Program-made: the position numbers and the translations under genes
Assembly (NCBI GenBank): GCA_000149265.1
Contig: CH002883.1
Location: 725,845 to 789,844 of the forward strand
Length of the DNA: 64,000 nucleotides
Direction: 5' to 3'
Origin: Ciona savignyi
Taxonomy: Eukaryota > Chordata > Ascidiacea > Phlebobranchia > Cionidae
In this document: one piece after another, positions 48,389 through 59,479 of the stretch
Layout: every line of letters begins with the position of its first letter
Numbering within the stretch: position 1 is the first letter of the stretch
The notes under the pieces: model-generated
Database searches by the model: none
What the model was told of the DNA's origin: nothing
Seen by the model: only the letters and a program-made list of their open reading frames with translations

Positions 48389-50817
48389 ATGCCTAAAAAC
48401 AGATATACCTTTTTTATTTTTACTATTCTTACGTTGTTGGGAATAAAAGATATCACGTGTGAAACTACAGGTTATGAAACTTCAACGAGCTATCAAACTT
48501 CTAACACTAAAATGACAAATGAAGCGACGCCATCAACGCCAGCAAACTCGTTGGTTGTAAGTTCGACAGAAAAAACGGCTCAAACAGCAGCAGCAGCAAC
48601 AAATGCTACCACGCTCAGTTTAACATTGAACACAAATAACTCCAAAATTACGCCCTGCGTATACGCGCCTGGTATAGGGTACGGAAACCGAACAGAGATT
48701 TTAAAATGCTGTAAGAAGACGGTGTCGGAATACAAGCTACTCTGGTCAACAGGGAAGAAATTCCTCACCAGGTATTTTGAAACTCTGCATGGATGGAAAT
48801 GCCCAGAATTTGAAGAAGAGTGTCGCAACAGGACGTATTATAATTTTCATCCATATGCTGCTCTAGTGTACCAATACTTTTGCAACAAAACTACTTTTGA
48901 AAACTCCTGCATAGATACAATATCATCAACATTGAAAAGAAATACAGGAAACTTAAATCTAAGCAAGTATTCCAATTCCTCGAGAACTTGGCCGCAGTTG
49001 GTCAAGCAACTTAACAACTTATCGTTGTCGCTTGCCGATTCCCTTCAGCCATGTGTTCAAGTGGCAACATACGAAGCAGTGTATGAAAACTTCGGAGACT
49101 TTCAAGAAATTGTAAGCGTCGATGTGCCTTCATGTGGTATCGTGTGGTGTGGTTTTAGAGAAGACCTGACTAGACACGGCATATCTCCATGGTCTTGTAT
49201 GGCTCAAGGGTAAGTTTATAATGCGTTTCCTTAATACAGTCTCTAGACTCTAATACTTATATATTTAGGTGTCGGTCGGGAATTGTAACAATCATTGTGA
49301 TCTGCGTTGTACTTGCAATTTTAATATCGTTGGGAAACATCTTGATACTCGTCGTAATTGGTATGACGCCTGCTTTACATCACAGTCAGTCTGTCTACAA
49401 GTTTTCCATCGCTGTTTCAGATTTGATAGTCGGAATTGTAATATTTCCCAGCTCTGTTAACTCCTTGTTAAACCTTGCCATGACCCCATACCTTCTGGCG
49501 AATGTAGAAACAGTGTCTGGTTATTTATTGACCGATGGTTCTCCAACAACAGCTCAAGTCCGTGGGATAAGAAGTCAGTTCGGCGTAAAATTTTCGACGT
49601 CCTACTTATCCTTTCTTGGGTTCTTCACCACAGTTAGCATCACTGTATCAGTTTATACTTTGACGGTTGCCGGTATTGACCGTCTTATAGCAGTTTACAA
49701 ACCGTTGCGCTACAGAAAAGACAAAGCAAAAAAGCTAGCTAAATGGCTTTGTCTTGTGTTGTGGGTGCTAACAGTGATCTGCGGAATTCTCCCAATTTTT
49801 ATTCCGAGTCTGAGATATTCGTTGATAGCATCATTCTTGGTTACATCTGGTGGGTCCAGTGCCCTGATTTTATACATAGTTGCGTTTGCCCTTCCCGTGT
49901 TGGCAATGTGGGTGATCAGTATTGTAACTTACCAATTAACCAGAAAACACGCACAAGCAAGCAGTCACCTTACCGTGGCTTCCAAGAACAAGACGCGATC
50001 GGTTGAGGCTCGTTTAGCTCGAACCCTATCAATCATGGTGGGTGCCTTTACATTGAGCCTTATTCCGGCGGCTGCTGTGACAATCGCAACTTTTCTAACA
50101 AGTTCTATTTACTACTCCCTGCCTGAAAGGTTAGATGTAACTGGCGCAAGTGTTTTCATAGCTGTAGAGTTCTTCTGTTTCATAATATTGGCCTGCAATA
50201 GTTTGTGGAACTTTTTTATTTACAACGCACGGAACGCTGAGTTTAAATCTGCGTTGAAGAAACTATGTGTGAACTTCTCGAGAAGAAGTGGTCTGGCGGA
50301 ATGCTGGAACTCAACATGGAGTTGCGCACAACAAATGGCACACGACGGGCGACGAAGAATATCTTCTATACCAAACATTACCCTTTCAACCGTCACAGCT
50401 CGCAAGAAAAGTTCGTCCGGAGACATCACTTCCGTTTCAAAACTTTCGAACACGGATAATAAAAAAGGATCTGAAGTTACAGGAGGAAGCTCTTCTGCTG
50501 CCACTACCTCGGTGTTTCGCTCCACAGTTGGCTCGTCATCCGACGGTCTTGACAAAAGCAAGAGTAGCAAAACCTCTCTGCCTGCCGAAACCTCTATAAC
50601 GGAGAATTCCTACCAACCAAAATACGATAAAAAGAAAAACAGAGGCAAAAACACGCAACCTTATTTAAAATCTGAGGAACAGGCACCCAATGACTCAATT
50701 TTTCAATCTTTCGCAGTCGATTGCAACGCTGATCGTCTGTTTGTATCCGTCATGGAAAATGTGGATGACGAAATTATGGAACTGAAATATGAAAACAAAC
50801 AAAATGATAAAGTTTGA
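48389..50817 (+). CDS. GPCR 3 of cluster: Thr-rich stalk, 12-Cys ectodomain, 7TM, long tail
   Basis: Exons 48389-49209 and 49269-50817 join in phase 2 to give 789 aa. After the signal peptide (FFIFTILTLLGIKDITC) comes a stalk of about 65 residues rich in Thr/Ser/Ala/Asn (TNEATPSTPANS, AAAATNATT), probably O-glycosylated. The 12-Cys domain follows: TPCVYA, LKCCKKTV, WKCPEF, EECRN, YFCNKT, SCIDT, LQPCVQVATYE, PSCGIVWCGF, WSCMAQG, then CRSG. Motifs are GIDRLIAVYKP after TM3, FTLSLIP in TM6 and NSLWNFFIYNAR in TM7. The cytoplasmic tail of about 180 aa is Ser/Thr-rich and shares two blocks with GPCR 4: AHDGRRRISSIP and, near the end, ADRLFVSVMENVDDE. The single intron is only 59 nt. Confidence 0.9.
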
Positions 50818-51623
50818 AAACTCATTACCGTCTGTGTACCAAAATTATATTTATATTAATCAATAATCGCCACATAACGTTTTCAATGTTAATAATACAG
50901 TTCCTTTTAAAAGCACGATTTGTTTTTCCCAAGAATGCTAAATAGTTTAACAATCCACAAATACATTAGCAGTATCTACTTTCGTGGAATTATATCAGAA
51001 ATTAAAATAAGAAAACTAACATATTTGTACATGTCAAACCACGTTCAGCACCAAATTAAACCACTCTAAAACATAAGTGACCTTTGGCGATGTTGAAACA
51101 AGCATTTTAGTCACGATTATTTCTTTTTGGGGCAGCGTACTGTGCTGACCAAAATTGAAACGATATAAATAAATTTCGTTAAAAGAAATACTTTCGCACA
51201 CTGTTAGTTATACAATAGCGTGGTGATGGAAATAATAAATAAAAGTTTCTCACTATGGAGTCATCTAACATAAATACAGAAAATGCCAGCACAGCTAGAA
51301 CAAATCAATGTAACGACGTCTGCACAAACAGTTAGTGTCAGTTTTTATCTAGCTAAGGTAAATGGATTTTCGAATAGTTAAGTAAGGGCGGTATATATTT
51401 TAAGCAATAAAGCTTTTTGTCTTAGTACATATGGGTCTTTCAGTCTATCTGCGTAATGTAAATTGCTTCGGTTTGGAACCACGTTAATCTAGACTACAAT
51501 AATCTGCACATAAATTCTTTTTCCATAACAGAATGGCAATCGTATGGTACATATTTTTGAAACATTGGTTATTTTCGCAGATCAATCAGTTTCACTTTGG
51601 TTCAAATTGTGCATAAATTAAGA

Positions 51624-53874
51624 ATGTTTCAATATATTTGGTTGAGCATCGGTTGCTTTGTGTTGTATTCCGAAGCAATGGCTTCAAATATAACTTTGGA
51701 TCGGACAACATTGTCAGTTCAATCAATATTTCCTTGCATCGCTTTTGCCCAAGAAGATGCTAATCAGTTGAGCGACACAGCGCGACTGGGCTGCTGCAAC
51801 GATACGGTTAAAGCTTACAGTATATATTGGTCGACTGGTCAAATATTTCTCACTACATATTTGAACACATTGCGAGCTTTGGACTGTCCGCAGTTCCAGG
51901 ATGATTGCCTCTCGCAAACTTACGCATTCGATTCTTTTTCGTTCCTGGCTTATCAGCATTTTTGTAATCCTGGGGAATTAGAAAGGTTGTGCATGGAAGT
52001 AGTAAACAAGACTTTAAGAATATCACAAGGGACGGTGAAGTCACCTTTAAATGACGTCATATACAGGAGGCAAAATCGAATACCTGTTGCAAATACACCA
52101 TCGCCAACTGTCGAACCACTATTTCTGGATCACTCACCAGAATGGATAAAATTAATTAAACAACTAAATTCTAGTATACTTCAAACAAAAGACTATCTTC
52201 AACCGTGTGTACAAATCGCGACTTACGAGACAAACCAGAAAACGGGAAAATTCTACGAAATCATCAGTGCTGATATTCCAACATGTGGGATAACATGGTG
52301 TGGGTTTGATGGTCGGTTGGCCGACAATTATTCGATGTCAACATGGACTTGTATGCCGCACAGGCAAGAAAAGTGTTTTAGTATTACTTTACCATTAGGC
52401 TACTTAACAAAATTTAAAGCTTGTATTTGTATTATTTTGCAACAATGCACTTTGTGTTTCTTAACTGTTATTATTTCACAGGTGCAGGGCAGGTGTTACT
52501 TTCCTGGTTTCGTTATCAATAGTTCTGGGAATCGTGATCACGGTAACCAACGTCACTATCATAGCGGTATATGCTTTCCACCACAGACAGCGAAACAGTC
52601 AAGCGGTTTATAAGATTTCACTAGCCGCCGCTGATTTAATAGCAGGTGTAATCATTTTCCCAACATTCGCAAGCACGCTGATCCGACGAGTGTCAACTCC
52701 CTACCAAACCAGCAATTTACTCAATGTTACAACTTATCGACATCCCAATTTTACTTCAGCACTTGCATTTCCAACGCTACAGCTCGAGTTTCAGCTGCCA
52801 TACGACTATCGGTATTTTGTTGGGTTTTTCACTAACTTATCGGTGGCCGCTTCTATTTACACTCTTATCTGTGCTGGACTTGACCGCTTGAAAGCAGTAT
52901 ACAAACCACTGCATTACAGAAGAGAAGGAGCCATTGTACTTTCTTTTAAACTTACCTTGGTCGTTTGGTTCGTCGCAGCCTTTGTTTCGCTGGTTCCTTT
53001 TTTCACGCAACAGCTAAACTACGTTCCAATTGTGTCTGTCCTAATAGCCATTGGTGGGGCTTCGGGAATCATCCTTTACTTGGTCGGGCTGTTGACACCG
53101 CTTATTGCCATGTGGGTAGTGGGCATTGCTACGTACGTTTTCACCACAAAACATACAAAATTCCGTCGCCATCAAGCCTGTAGTTCAAATGGCCGCGGCA
53201 AAGGATTAGAAGTTCGTTTAGCACGCACTTTAATGATAATGGTTGGTGTATTTACGTTAAGTCTTCTTCCGCTTATTTTAGTTATGTCGTGCCAGTTTTT
53301 TCTACTCTCCATACACAACACTCGTCCGCATGATTTTAATATCAATGACGCAACAGCATACCAGACTGCTGAATTCTTGGGCGTGTTAATTCTTATGAAT
53401 AACAGTCTCTGGAACTTTTTCATTTATAGCTACAGGGATAAAAGATTCAGGAAAGCATCCAAGCTGTTGTATAAACATATAGCTCAGCGGAGCGGAATAA
53501 CTAGTTGCTGGGGAGCACTGGTATCAAGAGCACGACGAATTGCGCATAACGGCCGCAAGCGACTGTCGTTTCCGACGCTGACATTCAGCAGTCAAGGTCG
53601 CAAAAAAAGTTTTCCCACCATCGAAATAACGTCTGTAACAAAAATAGCAGACTGCAACGTCAAGGAATCAGGTTCCAGCACAAATGCTCTCGTTGAACCA
53701 AATTTCTTGGATTCATTTGAATGTGACATTCGCGCCAACCGATTTTACGCGTCTATCATGGAGAAAGTCAAAGACTGCACTACCAATAATACCGGATCCT
53801 CTGAATTCATCGCGTCTAACAAAAATACATGTCGAAACAACTGTGAACCCACGGCAGAAGAAACCAAATTTTAA
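51624..53874 (+). CDS. GPCR 4 of cluster: 12-Cys ectodomain, 7TM, GC-AG intron
   Basis: Exons 51624-52363 and 52482-53874 join in phase 2 to give 710 aa. The ATG at 51624 (MFQYIWLSIGCFVLYSEAMA) gives a good signal peptide; the frame runs further upstream only without ATG. The junction falls at the same CMPHR|C position as in the paralogues, but here the donor is GC (CACAG|GCAAGA), so the intron is GC-AG. An insertion of about 35 residues sits in the ectodomain before EWIKLIKQLN. Motifs are GLDRLKAVYKP after TM3, FTLSLLP in TM6 and NSLWNFFIYSYR in TM7. The tail shares AHNGRKRLSFP and ANRFYASIMEKVKD with GPCR 3, so 3 and 4 are the closest pair. Confidence 0.9.
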
Positions 53875-54585
53875 CCATCATGTTGTCTCTGCAGATAAGG
53901 AAGAGAAAACTTTATACGCCCGAAACACAAATATGGCGCCGGCAGCCGCATTGATGATATTAAACGAGAAAATTTGATAAATCTATATTTCCCGGCAAGT
54001 GCTACGCAACATCGCCTTTACGTTATCGCCTGTACATAGCAAATTCCACATATAAAATATTTTAATTGTCAAGTTTTACTTTAAACTTTACGTGTTTAAT
54101 TATTCAACAGTGCTGCGCAATTCCGAATCAACGAAGATAACAGTAATAAAAGTGTTTAAGTACAAACAGTGCGTGGTAAAATTACACAAAGCATATTCCA
54201 CTGTATGTTTGTGCACCCAAATGCCCTCCAACTCACTTACCGTAATTGATACGATAAGCCTAATAGTTTTGTGGATTGTAAGGCATATAGGTGCACTGTA
54301 GACTAATTATTGCGTAACACATTGAAGCTCTGGTGATCTACATAAGTACTGCATTGAAATTACACTTTAAACAATAGGGCATAAAATCCCACAAAAATAA
54401 CTGCACCACACACTTTAAAAGAATTAAAACAACAAATGTTACCTTAAGCAAATAAAAAGGATTTCTCCGTGGCAAGGCACGTATGGTCATGTAATATAAA
54501 ACACAATTTATATTACTGCGGGTTTTCTACACATTTGATTATATCGACTTTTTGTTATTGCATAGAATTATTACAAGTTTACACT

Positions 54586-57500
54586 TTAATCTTTCTTATT
54601 TTTTGCTTTCTTGTCCCCTTCTTTCTTATCGCCTGCTTTAGCACTTATCACCTTCTGGCTGGGTTCAGCATTCGGTCTTGTAAAAGCAGTATAATCAACA
54701 AAAATACTGCACATGATGCTTTCCACTGTTGCAAATGGATCAATTGTCATTTTCAATCTATTCCCAATCTGTAAAATTATTAAAAGGTTTAAAATTTTGT
54801 TAATGTATTGCACTATTCATCCATTGTGTAATTTTTCATTTTAGAGGTTTTCTTTCACAACTGGTCCACACTGACACCTCTTCCCATAAGTTTCTGCTTC
54901 ACCTTCCTACTTGCTTTTAATCTGGTTTAATTCCCCACAATTTATCGGCATTGTGTTTGGGTTTTGGCCACATTCATGTATTTTCATTAAATTGATTTGA
55001 TTTTTTTTTAATGACATGGTAAAATGACTTTTGTTTTGTTGATATATTTTAAGAGTGTTTTTATTGTTTTTTTCAAGGAGCAAAACCAAATAAACTTAAG
55101 TACGGTATATGTTTAAGAGTGCAATAAGTTCTACAGCTATTACATTTTCTATTTTTCTAAGTCTATTTTAAAGTAGCATTAAATTGTAAAATACAAAATA
55201 AAGGTCATCAAAATAATCCAATTATGCTGTACCGTGTATGCAAATATGGTTGTGGCTTGGAGCAGAGCTATCACTTCCAACGGTAAAGTCACAAATCCAT
55301 TTATCTGCATCACATAGACAAATGAAAACAAGAGGCACAATTTTGTGAGCCTGTGAAGTACAATGAATGGAGGATTTAGTTCAATGTGTATTGTGTGGTA
55401 TTCAAAGGCACAATTTAAATAAAGGTATCGCACTACACACTGTACGTTCTTCTATGAAGTTAATAGCGGAAATATAGCTATTATTTGTTTAACCACAGGG
55501 GCAGAAAAGTGTTAGAACACTAGCATTTTTCAGGTGGTGACATTTGTCAGTAGGGTCATTCCATTATATTTTTAACAGCCCGTACATCGTACCTCTCAGA
55601 TTAAGCTAAGATTTTCAGACAATGTACCAACATCTAGAAAAATGATTAGGACAAAATTTGAGGTTGCAACTCCTAGCGGTTTAAAAGTTACAGCAGGATG
55701 AAAAACCGGCCACTCGAGGGCTTATTGTTGGTGAGCACTCCTACTTACAACTTTTAATTGTCGATATCTTGAAAAGTAAACCATGTGAAAAGCTGAAAAT
55801 TTGTTTTCAGGTATTTAAAGGTATGAGAAAGCTGAATTTCACATCCAATTTATCATTAGAAAATTAAAAAATAGTCAAAATTAGGTTTTAAAATTATTTT
55901 TACCACCCCGACGCTAGAGGGTGTAGCTCCTGTATACATGCAAGACAGTTTTGAGATGCCATCTTTTTTAAAAGTTAGAATAAGCTTAAATTTTCAAGCA
56001 GTTTAAAAATGAGCGTTGCCAACTTTAAAATAACTTTTTGAGGCCAAATTTCCCAAGTTCACATTTTTCGCCCTCCCCCCTTCCAAAAAAAGGTGTTTAA
56101 ATAAATAAATTAGGTTTAAAATAGTCTAAAGTTGCAGAGCACCTGAATAATGCAAGTTTTTTACTAATAAAATAGAAAAATATTAACTAAGTCAGGTCAA
56201 GTCCGAGCAGCATCACAATTATCAAGGAATCAAGAATGTATGATCTATCACTAATGAAATAGAAAAATATTAACTAAGTCAGGTCAAGTTCGAGCAGCGT
56301 CACAATTATCAAGGAATCAAGAATGTATGATCTATTAGTGTCCAAACTGCCCAGGCCTTGAAGTTTTACGTCTACATCTTTATGAATTGTACAAAGATTA
56401 TGGAGGAGAGGACGTGATTCCTTACCAACAGTGGAACTCAGAAGAATGTGAAATTCAGATTCCTCGTACCCTTAAATACCTTGAAACAAATTTTCAGCTG
56501 TTCACATGGTTTACTTTTCGAGATATCGGCAATTAAAAGTTGTAAGTAGGCGTGCTCACCAACAATAAGCCTTCATGTGGTTGGTTTTTCATCCTGCCGT
56601 AACTTTGAACCGCTACGAGTTGCGACCTCAGATTTTGTCCTAATCATTTTACTAGGTGTTGGTACATTGTCTGAAAATCTTAGCAAAATCTTAGAGGTAC
56701 GATGTACTTTTCAACTTTTTTTGCTCAATTATAATGGAATTACCTAGGAATGACATCAATTTGTCTTTGTTTATAGTTGTGTGTACTCCCCCAATTTAAG
56801 AATCAAATTAAAACCAACTTACACAGACAACTGGAAAGTTTTAATTGAATTCGGACTCCATTGAGATGTTAAGAGAAGAGCCAGGTTTTTGATAAATCCA
56901 CCACCACATGCAGCAAGCATGCCAAGAAGGGTACATATCAAGTATGATGATGGGTAAACGGATTTAGCGAGCATGACACCTAAAAATATGTATATACAAT
57001 TTCTAATAAAATACTTATTTTTTTAAATTAACTTATTTGCTTTTCTTTTCTCTAAATTATTAATTAATTGCAATTACATCATGACGTTGGAATGAGACTA
57101 GATTCGGTCACACAAAGTAAGAAAATCCAGCAGCCAAAATGTTATTCTTAAAACTTACAGGTTGTACTAAGTGTCTAACAAATATCCTCTTACAAATAAG
57201 TAAAGTCTGTTGTGTGATCAGTAAGGGACAAATTTAATTCACTTTGTTTAACACTAAATATCAAACCTTTCATAATTTTTTTAGTTCGAAGCAATTCTTT
57301 CAACAGCATGATCATGGTAGACACCGGTAACCACTGGACTGTAAAGTGGAATGCATTTTTCGGGGTGTAGAAAACCAACCACCACACCAGTGATGCTAAA
57401 AAGATTGCCTAAAAAAATCTTAAGTTATATTTATGTATATTGAGAGACCATATATACTCTGCAATACTTTAATGAGTTATCCAGCAATAATTGAAGTTTC

Positions 57501-58245
57501 TAAAATCTTTGTTTTGTTGTTTTTACCACTTGAAAGAATAGGATATTCAGGTTAATCCCCTTACTTGCCTAAGGACACAATTGATAAGCTAGCAACCAGT
57601 TTTGAACCCGCAACCCTTTGACTGAAAGGCGATGTACTAACCCACCAAGGTAATCGGTCGGATACAAATGACAGATCAGTCCTATGATTCTCACCTCGCT
57701 GTTATTAAATGGCATTAACGGCGGCTTTCCGACACACAGATTTACGAGACAACCACCACCAAAACAACAAGCCATAGATGCAAGCCATGTGCTTACAGGC
57801 TGTGAACGGGATCGGTCATCAACTGAAACAAACAGGTATAAAGAATACAGGACGGTACTAGTGCTTTAAAATATTTAAATTTTATTCAGCTTATTCTAAT
57901 TCTCATGTATTTTGCTTGTATAAATAATTATATTATATATCTCGAACAATACCGGTAACCGGTACAATGAATAATAACTGTAACCCAAAAATAGTATTTT
58001 TCAGCTGTCATCAGTTTATTTCACACTATTCACATTATTGTATAATTATATACCAAAATAATAATAAACTGTACAAATCAAATCAAATATATTTTATTTG
58101 TTAAAACAAATTAGTAAATTTTTTTACCCCAACATTGTTTCACGCCGCAGATCACCAACACAAAATGAGAAAGCTGACATGGAACCGACAAAGAGGTAGA
58201 AACCAAATCTGATAAGGACAATGCTAGCTCCTGTACACTAGCCAT
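54586..58245 (-). CDS. TMEM38: TRIC-type trimeric intracellular cation channel (TMEM38)
   Basis: Six exons in phase give 281 aa: 58128-58245, 57695-57822, 57267-57408, 56823-56979, 55233-55350, 54586-54768. The start MASVQELALSLSDLVSTSLS matches the family N-terminus. The second exon has STWLASMACCFGGGCLVN and the third LLKELLRTKKIMKG, the conserved lysine/arginine segment (KEVxRxRKI in vertebrates). The fourth has MLAACGGGFIKNLALLLT with the conserved GGG/G-K motif. The last has DPFATVESIMC and a Lys-rich end (KKEGDKKAKNKKD). TRIC channels carry K+ counter-current in ER/SR membranes during Ca2+ release. The TMEM38A/B split is a vertebrate matter and cannot be applied here. The donor of exon 5 (TACACG|GTACAG) was chosen by phase; an alternative join is possible. 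Confidence 0.9.
56163..56336 (+). repeat. Direct tandem duplication, 87 bp x 2
   Basis: Units 56163-56249 and 56250-56336 are almost identical (ACTAATAAAATAG / ACTAATGAAATAG; GTCCGAGCAGCATC / GTTCGAGCAGCGTC). Confidence 0.95.
56339..56536 (+). pseudogene. Decayed transposon protein fragment, 65 codons
   Basis: Open frame without ATG reading CPNCPGLEVLRLHLYELYKD, followed by EDVIPYQQWNSEECEI, ending TFRDIGN and a stop. A CxxCPG followed by a (Y/V)xxQW block resembles a widespread uncharacterised invertebrate transposon protein type I recall (inference). The frame runs into the right inverted arm, so the coding sequence and arm overlap. Confidence 0.45.
57545..57665 (-). repeat. tRNA-type SINE copy (head)
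   Basis: On the - strand: ACCTTGGTGGGTTAGTACAT, B-box GGGTTCAAAAC, then TTGTGTCCTTAGGCAAGTAA. Intronic in TMEM38. Confidence 0.7.
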
Positions 58246-58639
58246 CTATCTCGGTCTATCTTACAAAACATAAAAAGTAAAATTAGTCAACTGACTTGTA
58301 CTTTACAGTAAGACGTAATGTTTGTTACTGACAAAAACAAGTACTAAATAGAACATTACTCTTGGGTAATGACTTATTACTACCATTACAAACTATTAAC
58401 CGGTTAATGTTTACATGACGGTAAATTGACATACGCCCATTAAAGCGCAGTACCGGTACGTTGCCTTGTAACTCGGCACACAGTAGCTCATGTGTATAAT
58501 TAGGACCATGCTGGCGCGCACAACCTCCAGCTGGTATATTTGACGTGTGAACAGCTGCTGTTCAAATCATCACCTTGTCGCAGTTTGACCTCGTGATATG
58601 ACCGTAAAGGTACGTGAAACAGCAAAACGAAAAATCGAG

Positions 58640-58862
58640 GGTGCCTCTAAATATCGCTTGGGTCGTTTAGATTGCGATGAAAGGTAATTCAAACCAGGTC
58701 CCAAACACTAATCTCAATCTCAACCCCAGAACTCACTTTAACCTCAACCCTAACATTAATATCATAATATTAAAGGACTTTGTTATTACGAAGAATAGTA
58801 AGCGATCCTTGCGCTCCAATCGATCCTGTAGTATTTAGAGTTTAGACTCTTAGAGGTACCGA
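58640..58862 (-). mobile_element. MITE family C copy, inverted
   Basis: Ends are GGGTGCCTCTAAATA (58640) and, reversed, TCGGTACCTCTAAGAG. Near-identical 8-bp flanks are AAAATCGA and TAAATCGA. It contains the C-rich complement of the G-rich core. Upstream of TMEM38; the rest of 58246-59479 shows nothing else. Confidence 0.8.
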
Positions 58863-59479
58863 TAAATCGAAGCCTGATCAAGCGGCAATTCTCACAACTC
58901 ATACGAGTGGTAAATACCAAATGATGCGCAAGCCATCGTACAAAACAGCGGTGTTCATATTTTTACAAATACACAGAATTCAGATTGCAATTCTAATACG
59001 ACAAAGGTCATGTGGAAAATGGAGATTCATAAGTTTTTCAAATCGAGCAAGTATCAACCTACCAATCATTCAGTTTGTCAAATAAGGCTACCTATCTGTC
59101 CATCTTAGCGATTTCAAAGTGTTATATGACGTGCTATCCGGTCCTTCCAAATAACAGAAAAATAAAACTCTTTGAGTAGGAAATTTACTTTTAGTTCTAG
59201 CAAAAAAATAAGGCACAATAGGTTTGCAAGGTAATACCATAGAATCAATACTGATAATCCATAATACATTTTAATTGAAACTTTTAAAATATTTATAAAA
59301 ATAGAAATTTTTTTAAATAAGGTAAATATGTTTACATGACAGAAATATTGGTATACAAAATGCTTAAATTAAAAAAGCAAAGAGTTTATGAAAAAAAAAT
59401 TTAAAACACACCTATATAAAAAACAATAGCCAACACCAAAACGTAAACTTGTGTTAATTGAGTAAAAGTTCTAATAATA

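Larger units (their letters stand above)
55551..56757. mobile_element. Transposon-like element with arms of about 300 bp, in TMEM38 intron
   Basis: The left arm 55551-55845 and right arm 56447-56755 are inverted copies (landmarks GTCATTCCATTATA, TTTTCAGACAATGTACCAAC, CAACAATAAGC, TTTACTTTTCGAGATATCG). Between them lie a tandem duplication and a short conserved-looking reading frame. Total about 1.2 kb, probably a non-autonomous or decayed DNA transposon. Confidence 0.85.

Noticed and set aside
39849-53874. Calling the GPCRs Frizzled receptors
   Set aside because: The 7TM exon carries class A-type features (LAD in TM2, DR(F/L) after TM3) and no Frizzled signatures. The ectodomain cysteine spacing does not fit the 10-Cys Frizzled CRD without forcing.
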